A stretch of 64,000 bases of DNA from Saccharofermentans sp. (GTDB lineage: Bacteria; Bacillota; Clostridia; Saccharofermentanales; Saccharofermentanaceae), in contig JAILNR010000009.1 of NCBI GenBank assembly GCA_024691325.1, positions 62,001-126,000 on the forward strand, given 5' to 3'. Positions 36,717 to 45,584 of the stretch are shown one piece after another. Each line of letters begins with the position of its first letter. Position 1 is the stretch's first letter. Both the position numbers and the translations under genes were made by a program. Under the pieces are notes generated by a model. That model had not been told where the DNA came from. It saw nothing but the letters and a program-made list of their open reading frames with translations, and searched no databases.

Positions 36717-38237
36717 ATGACACTTAAAGATTTGCTTGATTATGATGATATAGTGGTTCAGTGCCACGATATTCCGGATGCGGATGCAATCGCTTCCGGG
36801 TATGGAGTCTATTCCTACCTTAAGGCTAACGGAAAAAAGGTAAAGTTCATATATGGCGGAGGCGGCAGAATCAGTAAGTCGAATCTGTCTTATCTGATTG
36901 AAGTGTATGACATTCCGGTTGAGCACGTGACTGTGCTAAGGAAAAAGCCTCAATTGCTTGTTACCTGTGATTGCCAGCTCGGCAACGGTAATGTGCAGGC
37001 GTTTGAGGCCGAGAATTATGCGACGATCGATCATCACCAGATCTCAGGCAATATTCCTGATTTAAGTGAAGTCAGGCCCGGTATGGGAAGTTGTGCAACT
37101 ATCGTATGGGATATGTTGAAGAAAGCGGAATTTCACATTGATGACAGGCTTGCAACTATCCTTTTCTACGGACTTTACATGGATACCAATGCTCTTACTG
37201 AGCTTGCGCACCCTCTTGACAAAGATATGTATGACGAGCTTTTCGTAAGGCGTGACCAGAGTGTCGTGAAGAAGCTTGTTAATATGAATATCACGTTGGA
37301 AGAGGCCAAGGTAGCAGGTAAGGCTTTTCTCGGGTTTGAATATGATGACGAGTACAGGTATGCGATAGTTGAGACCGAGTCTTGCGATCCCAACCTTCTC
37401 GGCCTTATAAGCGATCTTATGTTGTCTGTGGATAAGGTTGATGTATGTGCCGTTTATTCGATCGTCCACGGCGGCGTAAAATACTCCATCAGAAGTTGTG
37501 AGACTGAAGTTCAGGCGAACGAGCTTGCAGGTTATATTGCTCATGAGATCGGTACTGGCGGCGGACACCGTGATAAGGCGGGCGGATTTCTTGATAACGA
37601 TCTGATCGATCAGGCGTTTAATGCGGTTGATGTAAAGAGCCGTGCTTCAAGAAGTGATCTTGTAAGAACTATTATTGAGGGAAGACTTGATAAGTACTTC
37701 TCAGATACAACGATTATCTATTCCGGCAAGTTTGTGCCGCAGGACGGCACTATGAAGCTTTACGAGAGACTTCCTCACATTATGGGTTATGTAATCCCCT
37801 CGCACTTTGTTCCTACGGGATCTCCTATCATCGTAAGAACTCTCATGGATGATATAGAGACCGTGGTTACTCAGGATACGGTTATCATGATAGGCTCCAA
37901 GGGCAGAATATTCCTTACTGATACAGATCACTTTAATAAGAACTATGTGCCTCAGGATTGTTTTTATACTCCGAATGTGGATTATTTCCCTACGATCCGT
38001 GTTAATACGACGGGTGTAAGTATCGATCTTGCACCGTTTACATATTCATGTATGTTCCCCGGAGGCGAGCGCGTCCTCGTTAAGAAACTTAATAATGTAA
38101 CCAAAGTTTTTGGTAAAATGATGAAGACTTATATTAAAGGGGATGTCGGAGATTACCTGGCGGTTAAGGAGAATGATCCTGAAGATATCTTTATTATCGG
38201 TAAGGAAAACTTCAGAAAGATGTACCAGGAAGTCTGA
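36717..38237 (+). CDS. DHH family phosphoesterase with long C-terminal extension
   Basis: 506 residues. DHH motifs: DIPDADAIASG, TCDCQLGN, TIDHHQ and the DHHA1 motif GTGGGHRDKAGGFL (about 285). This half resembles NrnA/RecJ-like nanoRNA or cyclic-dinucleotide phosphodiesterases. The C-terminal 180 residues (from about 320) are an extra domain with GDYLAVKENDPEDIFIIGKENF, reminiscent of PGDYG-type domains, not found in standard NrnA. A partner function for the nearby HD-GYP enzyme in nucleotide signalling is possible but only inferred. Starts 6 bases after the preceding gene; no clear ribosome site. Confidence 0.85.
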   Translation: MTLKDLLDYDDIVVQCHDIPDADAIASGYGVYSYLKANGKKVKFIYGGGGRISKSNLSYLIEVYDIPVEHVTVLRKKPQLLVTCDCQLGNGNVQAFEAENYATIDHHQISGNIPDLSEVRPGMGSCATIVWDMLKKAEFHIDDRLATILFYGLYMDTNALTELAHPLDKDMYDELFVRRDQSVVKKLVNMNITLEEAKVAGKAFLGFEYDDEYRYAIVETESCDPNLLGLISDLMLSVDKVDVCAVYSIVHGGVKYSIRSCETEVQANELAGYIAHEIGTGGGHRDKAGGFLDNDLIDQAFNAVDVKSRASRSDLVRTIIEGRLDKYFSDTTIIYSGKFVPQDGTMKLYERLPHIMGYVIPSHFVPTGSPIIVRTLMDDIETVVTQDTVIMIGSKGRIFLTDTDHFNKNYVPQDCFYTPNVDYFPTIRVNTTGVSIDLAPFTYSCMFPGGERVLVKKLNNVTKVFGKMMKTYIKGDVGDYLAVKENDPEDIFIIGKENFRKMYQEV

Positions 38238-38249
38238 CAAAAGGGTGTT

Positions 38250-39446
38250 ATGTCTGAGCTTTTAAGGGAGATTGATTCTATAGCTTTGTTCAGGGGCGTA
38301 AAGGAGAAGGAACCTCTCAAAAGTCTGTGTGATTTCCTTCAGAAAATGGAGCCCGATTACTCTATCGAGGAGATGATCGACAGCTACGGTAACTTCTGCT
38401 CGAAGCTTTATGAGTTAAGAGCAGACTGCGACCTCTCCGCCGCTATCTGGGATGCTCTTGTTGACGATATGAATCCCTACTTAAGATTCAAGATCGATCT
38501 TATTAATAATCCCGAGACTGCTAACAGAATGAGCAGGTTAATGGAGCTTACTGCGACGAGGGAGCTCGATCTTTTGACGAGGATTGGAAACTACTCTTCG
38601 TTTGATTTCAAAAACGAGATGTACTACGACGGATATCTTCCTGACTTCAGAACATCCCATATAGATCTGAAGAGCAGATACTTAAGGATGCTCGAATCCA
38701 TCGAGACTGAAGGTTACGGGGTCTATAAGCGCTGTAATATCTTCAGGATAAAAGACGGGGAATTGTGTGTTGTAAAGCATCCTGATCCCATAAGAAGTGA
38801 GGATCTGTTCTGCTACGAGACACAAAGAGGGAAAGTAGTGGATAACACACGGGCCTTTTGTGAAGGAAAGCCTTTCGCAGATGTTTTGCTTTACGGTGAT
38901 GCCGGTACGGGAAAGTCTTCGGCCGTCAAGTCTTCTGCGCGGATGTTCTTCAGTAAAGGCGTCAGGCTTGTTGAACTTCCCAAGCAGGAGATAGGCAGGC
39001 TTCCCGATATTATTGAACACTTAACCGAGATTCCTTTGAAGTTCATCATATTTATAGACGATATCTCTTTTGATGCTGATGACGACAGGATCGGTTCACT
39101 CAAGTCTGTTATAGAAGGTGCGGCATCAGGCGGAAGAAAGAATATTGTTATCTATGCGACCAGTAACAGGCGCCACATGATAAAGGAGACCTTCTCAGCA
39201 AGAGAGAATGAGGTTCACCGCTCGGACACCATCGCAGAGCAGATGAGTCTGTCAGAGCGCTTTGGTCTGAGGATTCTGTTTGAGAAGCCTAATAAGGATA
39301 CATATCTTGAGATAGTCAGGAATCTTCTTAAGCTTCGTAAGATCAAGATGAGTGAAGAGGATATGGCTTTGAAGGCTGAGCAGTTCGCCACAAGAAGCGG
39401 CGGACGTTCTGCGAGGACGGCAAGGCAGTTTGCCGACTCTTTATAA
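38250..39446 (+). CDS. DUF815 family AAA-type ATPase
   Basis: 398 residues. Walker A YGDAGTGKSSAVK begins at about 215; Walker B is FIIFIDDISFD; later ATSNRRHMIKE and SLSERFGLRILFEKP match DUF815. The N-terminal 190 residues are helical and unassigned. DUF815 proteins are widespread in Clostridia with no assigned role. Twelve bases after the DHH gene. Confidence 0.88.
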   Translation: MSELLREIDSIALFRGVKEKEPLKSLCDFLQKMEPDYSIEEMIDSYGNFCSKLYELRADCDLSAAIWDALVDDMNPYLRFKIDLINNPETANRMSRLMELTATRELDLLTRIGNYSSFDFKNEMYYDGYLPDFRTSHIDLKSRYLRMLESIETEGYGVYKRCNIFRIKDGELCVVKHPDPIRSEDLFCYETQRGKVVDNTRAFCEGKPFADVLLYGDAGTGKSSAVKSSARMFFSKGVRLVELPKQEIGRLPDIIEHLTEIPLKFIIFIDDISFDADDDRIGSLKSVIEGAASGGRKNIVIYATSNRRHMIKETFSARENEVHRSDTIAEQMSLSERFGLRILFEKPNKDTYLEIVRNLLKLRKIKMSEEDMALKAEQFATRSGGRSARTARQFADSL

Positions 39447-39584
39447 AGCACTTTTCAAATGAAAGTGAAAACTCTTTCATTAACATCAGTACAAATTTTA
39501 TTCATTTTTATTTAACACACTTCGAAAAGTATATGTGCTAACATAAAGCCATAAGAAAAACACATACAGAAAGGGGTGAGGCCG

Positions 39585-39641
39585 ATGTACGAAGAATTTT
39601 CAATTGCGGGACTTAGGTCTCGCAGAATGATTACCTCCTAA
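39585..39641 (+). CDS. Possible 18-residue peptide ORF with strong ribosome site
   Basis: Translates to MYEEFSIAGLRSRRMITS and stop. AAGGGGTGAG lies 39571-39580, ideal for initiation. Inside, GCGGGAC and GTCTCGC form a hairpin (39606-39623) and the end reads GATTACCTCCT (39629-39639), matching 10 of 11 positions of the usual 16S rRNA 3' tail GATCACCTCCT. It may be a leader or regulatory peptide, or the RNA itself may matter. No family recognised; no downstream gene on the same strand before the terminator. Confidence 0.45.
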   Translation: MYEEFSIAGLRSRRMITS

Positions 39642-39685
39642 GTATTTGGTTTTATTTCTTACTCATAGGCAATTTCATATAAATA

Positions 39686-39715
39686 AAAAGGGAACTTCAA
39701 TCGAAGTTCCCTTTT
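39686..39715. terminator. Bidirectional terminator
   Basis: AAAAGGGAACTTC and GAAGTTCCCTTTT, 13-base stem with short AATC loop; works in both directions, for the small ORF transcript and the converging DUF4190 gene. Confidence 0.85.
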
Positions 39716-39735
39716 CTTATCAGTTTAGGTTCTTA

Positions 39736-40047
39736 TCAGTTGAACATGTCTGTGATGTTTGACATAGCATCAGGATTGAGACCGAAGTAAATAGCATTAC
39801 CGATCCAGATAAGGATACCGATGATACCGAGGACCAATCCGGCTGTTGCCATACCGGACTTGTTACCCTGATTCTTAGCTACGATAGAAAGGATCAAAGC
39901 AGCGATAGCGCAAGGTCCGCAGCAAACAACACCAAGAATACCTGTTACCAATGATGCGATGGCCTGGCCTCTTCCTGCTGTGGAATTAGCGGGCTCGTCG
40001 TTGTTCCATGTGGTCTCAGGCTGCTGATAGTACTGATTGTTTTCCAT
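39736..40047 (-). CDS. DUF4190 family membrane protein
   Basis: 103 residues. A polar Gln/Asn/Tyr-rich N-terminus of about 28 residues, then two membrane segments (AIASLVTGILGVVCCGPCAIAALILSIVA and ATAGLVLGIIGILIWIGNAIYF), the DUF4190 layout. Role unknown. ATG behind AAGGGGGAAG. Next to a DUF2752 gene, a frequent pairing. Confidence 0.85.
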   Translation of the reverse strand: MENNQYYQQPETTWNNDEPANSTAGRGQAIASLVTGILGVVCCGPCAIAALILSIVAKNQGNKSGMATAGLVLGIIGILIWIGNAIYFGLNPDAMSNITDMFN

Positions 40048-40104
40048 AAAAACTCTTCCCCCTTTTTTAGAAGTTCGTCATTAATATATCATAATATTCT
40101 GATA

Positions 40105-40476
40105 TTACAAAGATAATGCGATTCTTAGGAAACCAAAGATAATGAGACAGATCGCAAATATGGTAATAGCAATGACATTCCACTTCGGAAGATCTTTCTT
40201 TGCTTCAACGTTATAGATGATATATATGATCTCGCAAGCTACAAGGGGCCAGGTTATAAACAGGAACTGGTTATCTTTAAATGCGCTTTTAAAATCCAAA
40301 GCTATAAGATCAATAGCCATGTGCGAGACTCCGCATGAAGGGCAGGGTAAACCTGTGATCTGCTTGATGGGGCAGGTGAATCCGAATCCGGTCAGCCTGT
40401 ATATAAGATAGTAGATGAAACCTGCTGCAAGCAAGATGACAATATCGCGCAGCGTTTTTTTCCATACCGTACTCAT
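40105..40476 (-). CDS. DUF2752 family membrane protein
   Basis: 123 residues, three to four membrane segments. Family motif CPIKQITGLPCPSCGVSHMAIDL (Cys-Pro pairs before a membrane helix). Function unknown. The -10-like TATAAT (40488-40483, - strand) lies only 6 bases before the ATG and no ribosome site is seen, so its mRNA may be leaderless. Confidence 0.85.
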   Translation of the reverse strand: MSTVWKKTLRDIVILLAAGFIYYLIYRLTGFGFTCPIKQITGLPCPSCGVSHMAIDLIALDFKSAFKDNQFLFITWPLVACEIIYIIYNVEAKKDLPKWNVIAITIFAICLIIFGFLRIALSL

Positions 40477-40479
40477 GAG

Positions 40480-40498
40480 TTGATTATAGTATAATCAA
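40480..40498. promoter_or_regulatory. Palindrome at the divergent DUF2752 / YfcE promoter region
   Basis: Perfect inverted repeat TTGATTATA-G-TATAATCAA, giving a TATAAT hexamer on each strand. Could be two overlapping -10 boxes or an operator. -35 matches are poor on both strands. Confidence 0.5.
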
Positions 40499-40523
40499 GT
40501 GATTAATACACGGAGAATTAAAG

Positions 40524-41045
40524 ATGAAGTTTCTTGTCGTATCTGATATACACGGAGATAGTTACTGGGCAGAGCGTGTAGCCGGGCTGATGCATAAAGA
40601 ACAGGCCGACCATCTGGTTATACTGGGAGATATACTCTATCACGGTCCGAGGAATGACCTTCCTTCACACTACGAACCCAAGAAAGTAATTGAGATACTG
40701 AACAATATCTCAGACAGGATCCTCGCCGTAAGAGGAAACTGTGAAGCCGAAGTCGATCAGATGGTCTTAAAGTTCCCCGTCATGGCGGATTACATCTATC
40801 TGGTCTCCGGGCAGACTACTTTCTTCTTCACACACGGACATATATATAACGAGGATTCTCTTCCTGCGCTTATTACGGAAGGGACAGTCTTTGTAAGCGG
40901 TCACACTCATGTGACAAAAGATGTTATTAAAAACGGAATCAGATTCATGAACCCGGGATCGCCTTCGATACCGAAGGAGGGTTGTAAGCCCTCTTATATC
41001 ACTATCGAGGACGGCAAAGCCGAGCTTAAGGAATTTGATAACTGA
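40524..41045 (+). CDS. YfcE/MJ0936-type metallophosphoesterase
   Basis: 173 residues. Calcineurin-like metal motifs: SDIHGD, GDILYHGPRND, RGNCEAEVD, THGH and SGHTHV. Hydrolyses phosphodiesters in vitro in the family; the cell substrate is unknown. ATG behind CGGAGA; ends 10 bases before the hydrogenase start. Confidence 0.92.
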   Translation: MKFLVVSDIHGDSYWAERVAGLMHKEQADHLVILGDILYHGPRNDLPSHYEPKKVIEILNNISDRILAVRGNCEAEVDQMVLKFPVMADYIYLVSGQTTFFFTHGHIYNEDSLPALITEGTVFVSGHTHVTKDVIKNGIRFMNPGSPSIPKEGCKPSYITIEDGKAELKEFDN

Positions 41046-41055
41046 GGAGGACGAT

Positions 41056-42534
41056 ATGGTAAAGAATGATGAAGGTATAGTAAAGCTTAACCATCATATA
41101 TTAGAGCAGGTCTGCAGGCTTGCATGGGATGGCAACCTTGATGCTGAGCATGAGGAGGAGCTTGTCTATAGAATCAGTCCCGGACCTAAGCCCGAGTACC
41201 GCTGCTGCGTCTATAAGGAACGTGAGATAAACCGTCAGAGAATCCGTCTTGCCAAAGGTCTTTGTCCGACGGCTGACCCCGATAAGCAGCACCATAATGT
41301 AGTCCAGGTAATAAACCCTGCATGTGACTCCTGTCCTTTGCAGTCTTATGTTGTTACCGATAACTGCAGATTCTGTCTTGGCAAAGCCTGCCTTAACTCC
41401 TGTAAGTTTGACGCCATTTCGAAGGGTGAGCTTCGCATGCGTATTGACCCTTTTAAGTGTAAGGAATGCGGTAAGTGCGCAGGTGCCTGCCCTTACGAAG
41501 CTATCATCCACCAGATCCGTCCTTGTAAGAGAGCATGCCCTGTCGGCGCCATCACTTACGATGAATACGGTCTGTGCCTTATAGATGAGGAGAAGTGCAT
41601 CCACTGCGGTCACTGTATCCACAGCTGCCCGTTCGGTGCTATCGCGTCAAAGACATATCTTGTCGATATCATCAATGCGATCCGTGACGGCAAGGAAGTA
41701 TATGCGATGGCTGCTCCCGCGACGGAAGGCCAGTTCGGTTCCGACATCACGATGGGTTCCATCCGTAAGACTCTTATGGATATGGGCTTCAAGGATATGG
41801 TTGAAGTCGGATTAGGCGGGGATATGACAGCGGCTTTTGAAGCTCTCGAGTGGGCAGAAGCCTTGAAAGAGGGCCGCAAGATGACGACGTCGTGCTGTCC
41901 TGCATTCAAGAATCTGCTTAAAAAGCATTTCCCCGATCAGTATAAGGAGAACATGTCACAGACGGTTTCTCCTATGGTCGCGATCAGCCGCTATCTTAAG
42001 TTAATTCATCCCGGATGCGTGACCGTCTTTATAGGTCCCTGCATCGCTAAGAAGGCGGAGGCGAATGACAAATCCATTCCTGATACAGCAGACTATGCCA
42101 TTACATACGGCGAGCTTCGTGCTCTCGTACGCTCAAGGGATATGGAGATCAAGCCTGTTACGGAAGAATACCAGGAAGCATCATCCTGGGGTAAGAGATT
42201 TGCCACGAGCGGCGGCGTTGCAAACGCAGTTATGGAGGTTATGCAGGAAAGAGGCATCGACACATCTTCCATTAAACTCGAGCGCTGTGCAGGCGGCGAT
42301 GAGTGTCGAAAAGCAATTTTGCTTCTTAAGGCAGGCCGCATAGATGCCGACTTTATCGAAGGAATGATATGTCCCGGAGGATGCGTCGGAGGACCTTCCA
42401 AGCACAAGACCGAGGCGGAGATTACCAAGGCACGTAACGAACTTCTTGATAAGGCGGATGACAGAAAGGTTCTCAATAATCTTGAGAAGTATCCTATGGA
42501 TAAGTTCTCCATGTTCAGGGACGGCCACATGTGA
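41056..42534 (+). CDS. Monomeric [FeFe] hydrogenase with ferredoxin domains
   Basis: 492 residues. N-terminal cysteine groups: CDSC/CRFCLGKACLNSC, then CKECGKCAGACP and CIHCGHCIHSCP, giving several 4Fe-4S clusters. H-cluster motifs are present as variants: TSCCPAF (about 280; usual TSCCPAW), GPCIAKKAE (about 327; usual MPCxxKKxE) and GMICPGGCVGGP (about 437). Couples ferredoxin to proton reduction or H2 oxidation in the cytosol. ATG at 41056 behind GAGGAGG; an upstream TTG is less likely. The maturation genes hydEFG are not in the window. The motif changes suggest a group B-like or sensory form rather than the standard bidirectional enzyme. Confidence 0.92.
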   Translation: MVKNDEGIVKLNHHILEQVCRLAWDGNLDAEHEEELVYRISPGPKPEYRCCVYKEREINRQRIRLAKGLCPTADPDKQHHNVVQVINPACDSCPLQSYVVTDNCRFCLGKACLNSCKFDAISKGELRMRIDPFKCKECGKCAGACPYEAIIHQIRPCKRACPVGAITYDEYGLCLIDEEKCIHCGHCIHSCPFGAIASKTYLVDIINAIRDGKEVYAMAAPATEGQFGSDITMGSIRKTLMDMGFKDMVEVGLGGDMTAAFEALEWAEALKEGRKMTTSCCPAFKNLLKKHFPDQYKENMSQTVSPMVAISRYLKLIHPGCVTVFIGPCIAKKAEANDKSIPDTADYAITYGELRALVRSRDMEIKPVTEEYQEASSWGKRFATSGGVANAVMEVMQERGIDTSSIKLERCAGGDECRKAILLLKAGRIDADFIEGMICPGGCVGGPSKHKTEAEITKARNELLDKADDRKVLNNLEKYPMDKFSMFRDGHM

Positions 42535-43301
42535 TGATCGACCGCGAACTTGTAAAAAGGGAATTCAAGTCATACGTATCCGGTTACGATATCAATGACG
42601 ACAAGATAAAACTCAAGGTCCTTCACACCTATAAGGTTGCTTCTAACTGCGAGAATATCGCCACGAGTCTTAATCTGTCATCTTCAGACGTTGATCTTGC
42701 ATGGCTGATAGGTATGCTTCATGACATAGGAAGGTTCGAGCAGCTTCGAAGATTCCACACATTCATCGATAAGGACTCTATCGATCACGCTAAGTTCGGT
42801 GCCAATCTTCTGTTTAATGAAGGACTTATAGACAGGTTTAAAGTAGACGGGAAGCTCTATCCTGTTATCGAGAGTGCAATCAGGTTTCATAATTACTTTG
42901 TGCTTCCCTGTGATATCGATGAGAGGACTTTGCTTTTCGCGAAGATAATAAGGGATGCTGATAAGACCGATATCTTCAGGGTTGCCGTGGAATTTTCTGC
43001 GGCTGTCGTTTACGATACTACTGAAGAGGCTCTTAAGGATGCTTCTATATCGGACGAGGTCCTGGACGCAAGCCTTAAGCATCTTACCGTCGATAAGGAA
43101 ATCAGGAAATCGCCTGTCGACTACATAGTAAGCCATATAAGTCTTGTTTACGGGCTGTATTTTCCTGTAAGCTTGAAAGTGGTTAAGGATCAGGGGTTCC
43201 TGCAAAAGGTTATGGATTTCAGAAATGATAATCCGCAGACAAATGAAAGAATGAAGCTGATATCGGATGAAGTAAACAGTTACATCGAAGAATGTGGGTG
43301 A
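42534..43301 (+). CDS. HD domain phosphohydrolase
   Basis: 255 residues. HD motif MLHDIGRFEQLRRF (about residue 65) with an earlier His and later Asp in IIRDADKTDIF. Family members dephosphorylate nucleotides or other small phosphates; the substrate is unknown. The ATG overlaps the hydrogenase stop (TGATG); a GTG directly before it is the alternative. Confidence 0.85.
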   Translation: MIDRELVKREFKSYVSGYDINDDKIKLKVLHTYKVASNCENIATSLNLSSSDVDLAWLIGMLHDIGRFEQLRRFHTFIDKDSIDHAKFGANLLFNEGLIDRFKVDGKLYPVIESAIRFHNYFVLPCDIDERTLLFAKIIRDADKTDIFRVAVEFSAAVVYDTTEEALKDASISDEVLDASLKHLTVDKEIRKSPVDYIVSHISLVYGLYFPVSLKVVKDQGFLQKVMDFRNDNPQTNERMKLISDEVNSYIEECG

Positions 43302-43305
43302 GAGT

Positions 43306-45498
43306 ATGATTGATGAACTTATCTCGAAGATGACGCTCGAGCAGAAGGCTGCTCAGATGATCCAGGTTCCTGTCGCCATGGTCGGTATGGAGAAGGCAAA
43401 GGAGTGGGCAAGAAAGGGCGTAGGTTCTTTCCTCCATGTTCTTGGTGACGATGCCCGTGAACTTCAAAGGATAGCTGTTGAGCAGTCCGAACTTAAGATA
43501 CCGGTCGTGTTCGGTATTGATGCCATTCACGGCCACTGCCTTAACCGCAATGCAACGATTTTCCCTTCGCAGCTTGCGATGGCTTCGAGCTGGGACAGGG
43601 ATCTTGTCCGGCGTGTAGGTCATGCTACCGCTGCCGAGGTCGCAACTGACGGACTTCACTGGACTTTTTCTCCCGTGCTCTGTCTGGGAAGAGATGCAAG
43701 ATGGGGAAGGATAAATGAGACATTCGGTGAGGATAAGTATCTTGCAGGAGAACTCGGTGCCTCGATAATTAAGGGGTATCAGGGTGATGACCTTTCTGCT
43801 GATGATTCCGTTCTTGCGTGTGCCAAGCACTTCATAGCTTATGGTGAAGCTACAGGCGCGAGAGATGCTTATGACACGGAAGTTACTTACCGTAAGATAA
43901 AGGATGAGTTCCTTCCTCCGTTTAAGAAGGCAGTCGAAGCAGGATGTGCCACATTCATGACGGCATACGGATCCGTTGACGGCACTCCATTTACGATCGA
44001 CAGGAAGACATTACATAACATCTTAAGGGAAGAACTCAAGTTCGACGGTTTCCTTATCACAGACTGGGACAATGTAAACGCTCTTATCAGAAGACAGAGA
44101 GTATGCGATAACATCGGCGATGCCTCCGCACTTGCTGCCAAGGCCGGAAACGACATGATCATGTGTTCCACGGAATTCTATGAAGGCATTATAGAGCAGG
44201 TAAGATCCGGCAAGATCGAGGAGAAGTATCTTGATGAGGCCGTAAGACACATTCTGACCATCAAGCTTAGAATGGGGCTTTTCGAAAAGCCGGACAAGAA
44301 GGGCGTGCCCGGAAGCATCGGCTGTGAAGCACACAGAAAGACATCACTAGAGGCTGCCCGCAAGAGCATAACCGTGCTTAAGAATGACGGTATCCTTCCT
44401 GTAAACAAGAAGAATATCAGGAGAATTGCTGTTATAGGACCTAATGCGGATGATATCAGGGCTCAGTATGGTGACTGGACTTACTTCACGCATCCCGTCC
44501 CAGGCAGATTTACTGAACCCCAAAGGCCTTATGTAACCTTGCTTGAGGGCATAAAGGAATCTTTGAAGGATTCGGATATCGAGGTTGCATACGCATACGG
44601 ATGCAGTGTTAACGGACGTGGTTACTATAAGGGAGACTATCCTGATACCGGTGCTTTCATGGAGCAGGTCTATCAGGATAACAGCCACGATAATGACGGT
44701 TCCAAGGAGATGCCGTACATTAACGAAGCAGCAGAGATTGCCAAGAAAGCTGATCTGATCATTCTGGCTTTGGGAGACAACTATAACCAGGCCGGTGAAT
44801 ATAACGACAGAGCCGATCTTAATCTGTCGGGAATGCAGGAAGCGCTTGTAAGGATACTGAGCACTATGAAGATTCCTATCATTACAGTTCTTATCTCTTC
44901 CAAGCCTTTGGCGATTCCTCAGATCGTTAATTGGTCAGATGCAGTTGTCTGTGCCTTCAATGGAGGCATGTATGGCGGTCAGGCGGCATCAGAGGCGATA
45001 TTCGGCGATTTTAATCCTCAGGGGCGACTTCCCATATCTTTTCCTGTTATGACCGGACAGGTTCCTGTCTATTACAACCAGTTCCCCGGATGGCACGAGG
45101 GCAGATATGTTGATTGTCCCAAGGAGCCTTTGTTCGCATTCGGCGAAGGTCTTTCTTATACATGGTATGAGTATTCCAATCTTAAGTTTGATAAAGAAAC
45201 TAAGACTGTGTCGGTAGATGTCAGCAATAAGGGTTCAGTAAAGGGAGTTGAGACTGTTCAGGTCTATATCGATGATGTCGTAAGTTCAGTTATGACAGCA
45301 GTTAAGAATCTTGCCGGATTTGATAAGGTCGAGCTTGAACCCGGACAGACAAAGACCGTAAGCATCAAGTTAGAAGACGATTCTTTCTCTGTGGTCCTTC
45401 CTGATGAGACCCGTGTAATTGAGCCGGGTGAATTCGTTATCATGGCAGGACACAGTTCGAAGGATGAAGATCTCATTAAATTGTCTGTCGAACTTTAA
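43306..45498 (+). CDS. Glycoside hydrolase family 3 (beta-glucosidase type)
   Basis: 730 residues. TIM-barrel domain with VVFGIDAIHGHCLNRNATIFP, DARWGRINETFGEDKYLAGELGASIIKGYQG and KHFIAYGEATGARDAYDT; nucleophile Asp in FLITDWDNV (D253). The alpha/beta sandwich and the C-terminal fibronectin-like domain (FGEGLSYTWYEYSNLKF, VETVQVYIDD, AGFDKVELEPGQTKTV) are complete. No signal peptide, so it acts on imported oligosaccharides such as cellobiose. ATG behind GGGTGAGAG; 5 bases after the HD gene. Confidence 0.95.
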   Translation: MIDELISKMTLEQKAAQMIQVPVAMVGMEKAKEWARKGVGSFLHVLGDDARELQRIAVEQSELKIPVVFGIDAIHGHCLNRNATIFPSQLAMASSWDRDLVRRVGHATAAEVATDGLHWTFSPVLCLGRDARWGRINETFGEDKYLAGELGASIIKGYQGDDLSADDSVLACAKHFIAYGEATGARDAYDTEVTYRKIKDEFLPPFKKAVEAGCATFMTAYGSVDGTPFTIDRKTLHNILREELKFDGFLITDWDNVNALIRRQRVCDNIGDASALAAKAGNDMIMCSTEFYEGIIEQVRSGKIEEKYLDEAVRHILTIKLRMGLFEKPDKKGVPGSIGCEAHRKTSLEAARKSITVLKNDGILPVNKKNIRRIAVIGPNADDIRAQYGDWTYFTHPVPGRFTEPQRPYVTLLEGIKESLKDSDIEVAYAYGCSVNGRGYYKGDYPDTGAFMEQVYQDNSHDNDGSKEMPYINEAAEIAKKADLIILALGDNYNQAGEYNDRADLNLSGMQEALVRILSTMKIPIITVLISSKPLAIPQIVNWSDAVVCAFNGGMYGGQAASEAIFGDFNPQGRLPISFPVMTGQVPVYYNQFPGWHEGRYVDCPKEPLFAFGEGLSYTWYEYSNLKFDKETKTVSVDVSNKGSVKGVETVQVYIDDVVSSVMTAVKNLAGFDKVELEPGQTKTVSIKLEDDSFSVVLPDETRVIEPGEFVIMAGHSSKDEDLIKLSVEL

Positions 45499-45519
45499 GA
45501 AGTCTTAGTCTGTGAATTC

Positions 45520-45548
45520 TTTACATTCAACTGCTGTTTAGGTATATT
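45520..45548 (+). promoter_or_regulatory. Promoter of the lipoprotein gene at 45585
   Basis: TTTACA (45520-45525), 17 bases, TATATT (45543-45548). Confidence 0.7.
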
Positions 45549-45584
45549 AAATATGTTTTATACATTCATAGGAGGATAGAAGTT

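Larger units (their letters stand above)
39447..39735. other. Gap of 289 bases with a small ORF and structured RNA
   Basis: AT-rich left part with a perfect 7-base stem ATGAAAG/CTTTCAT (39459-39480, no T run), a possible extended -10 TG-C-TAACAT (39536-39544), the small ORF at 39585-39641, and a terminator at 39686-39715. Confidence 0.6.

Noticed and set aside
39459..39480. Terminator after the DUF815 gene (ATGAAAG/CTTTCAT stem)
   Set aside because: No T-run follows the stem and the loop is A-rich; kept only as a note.
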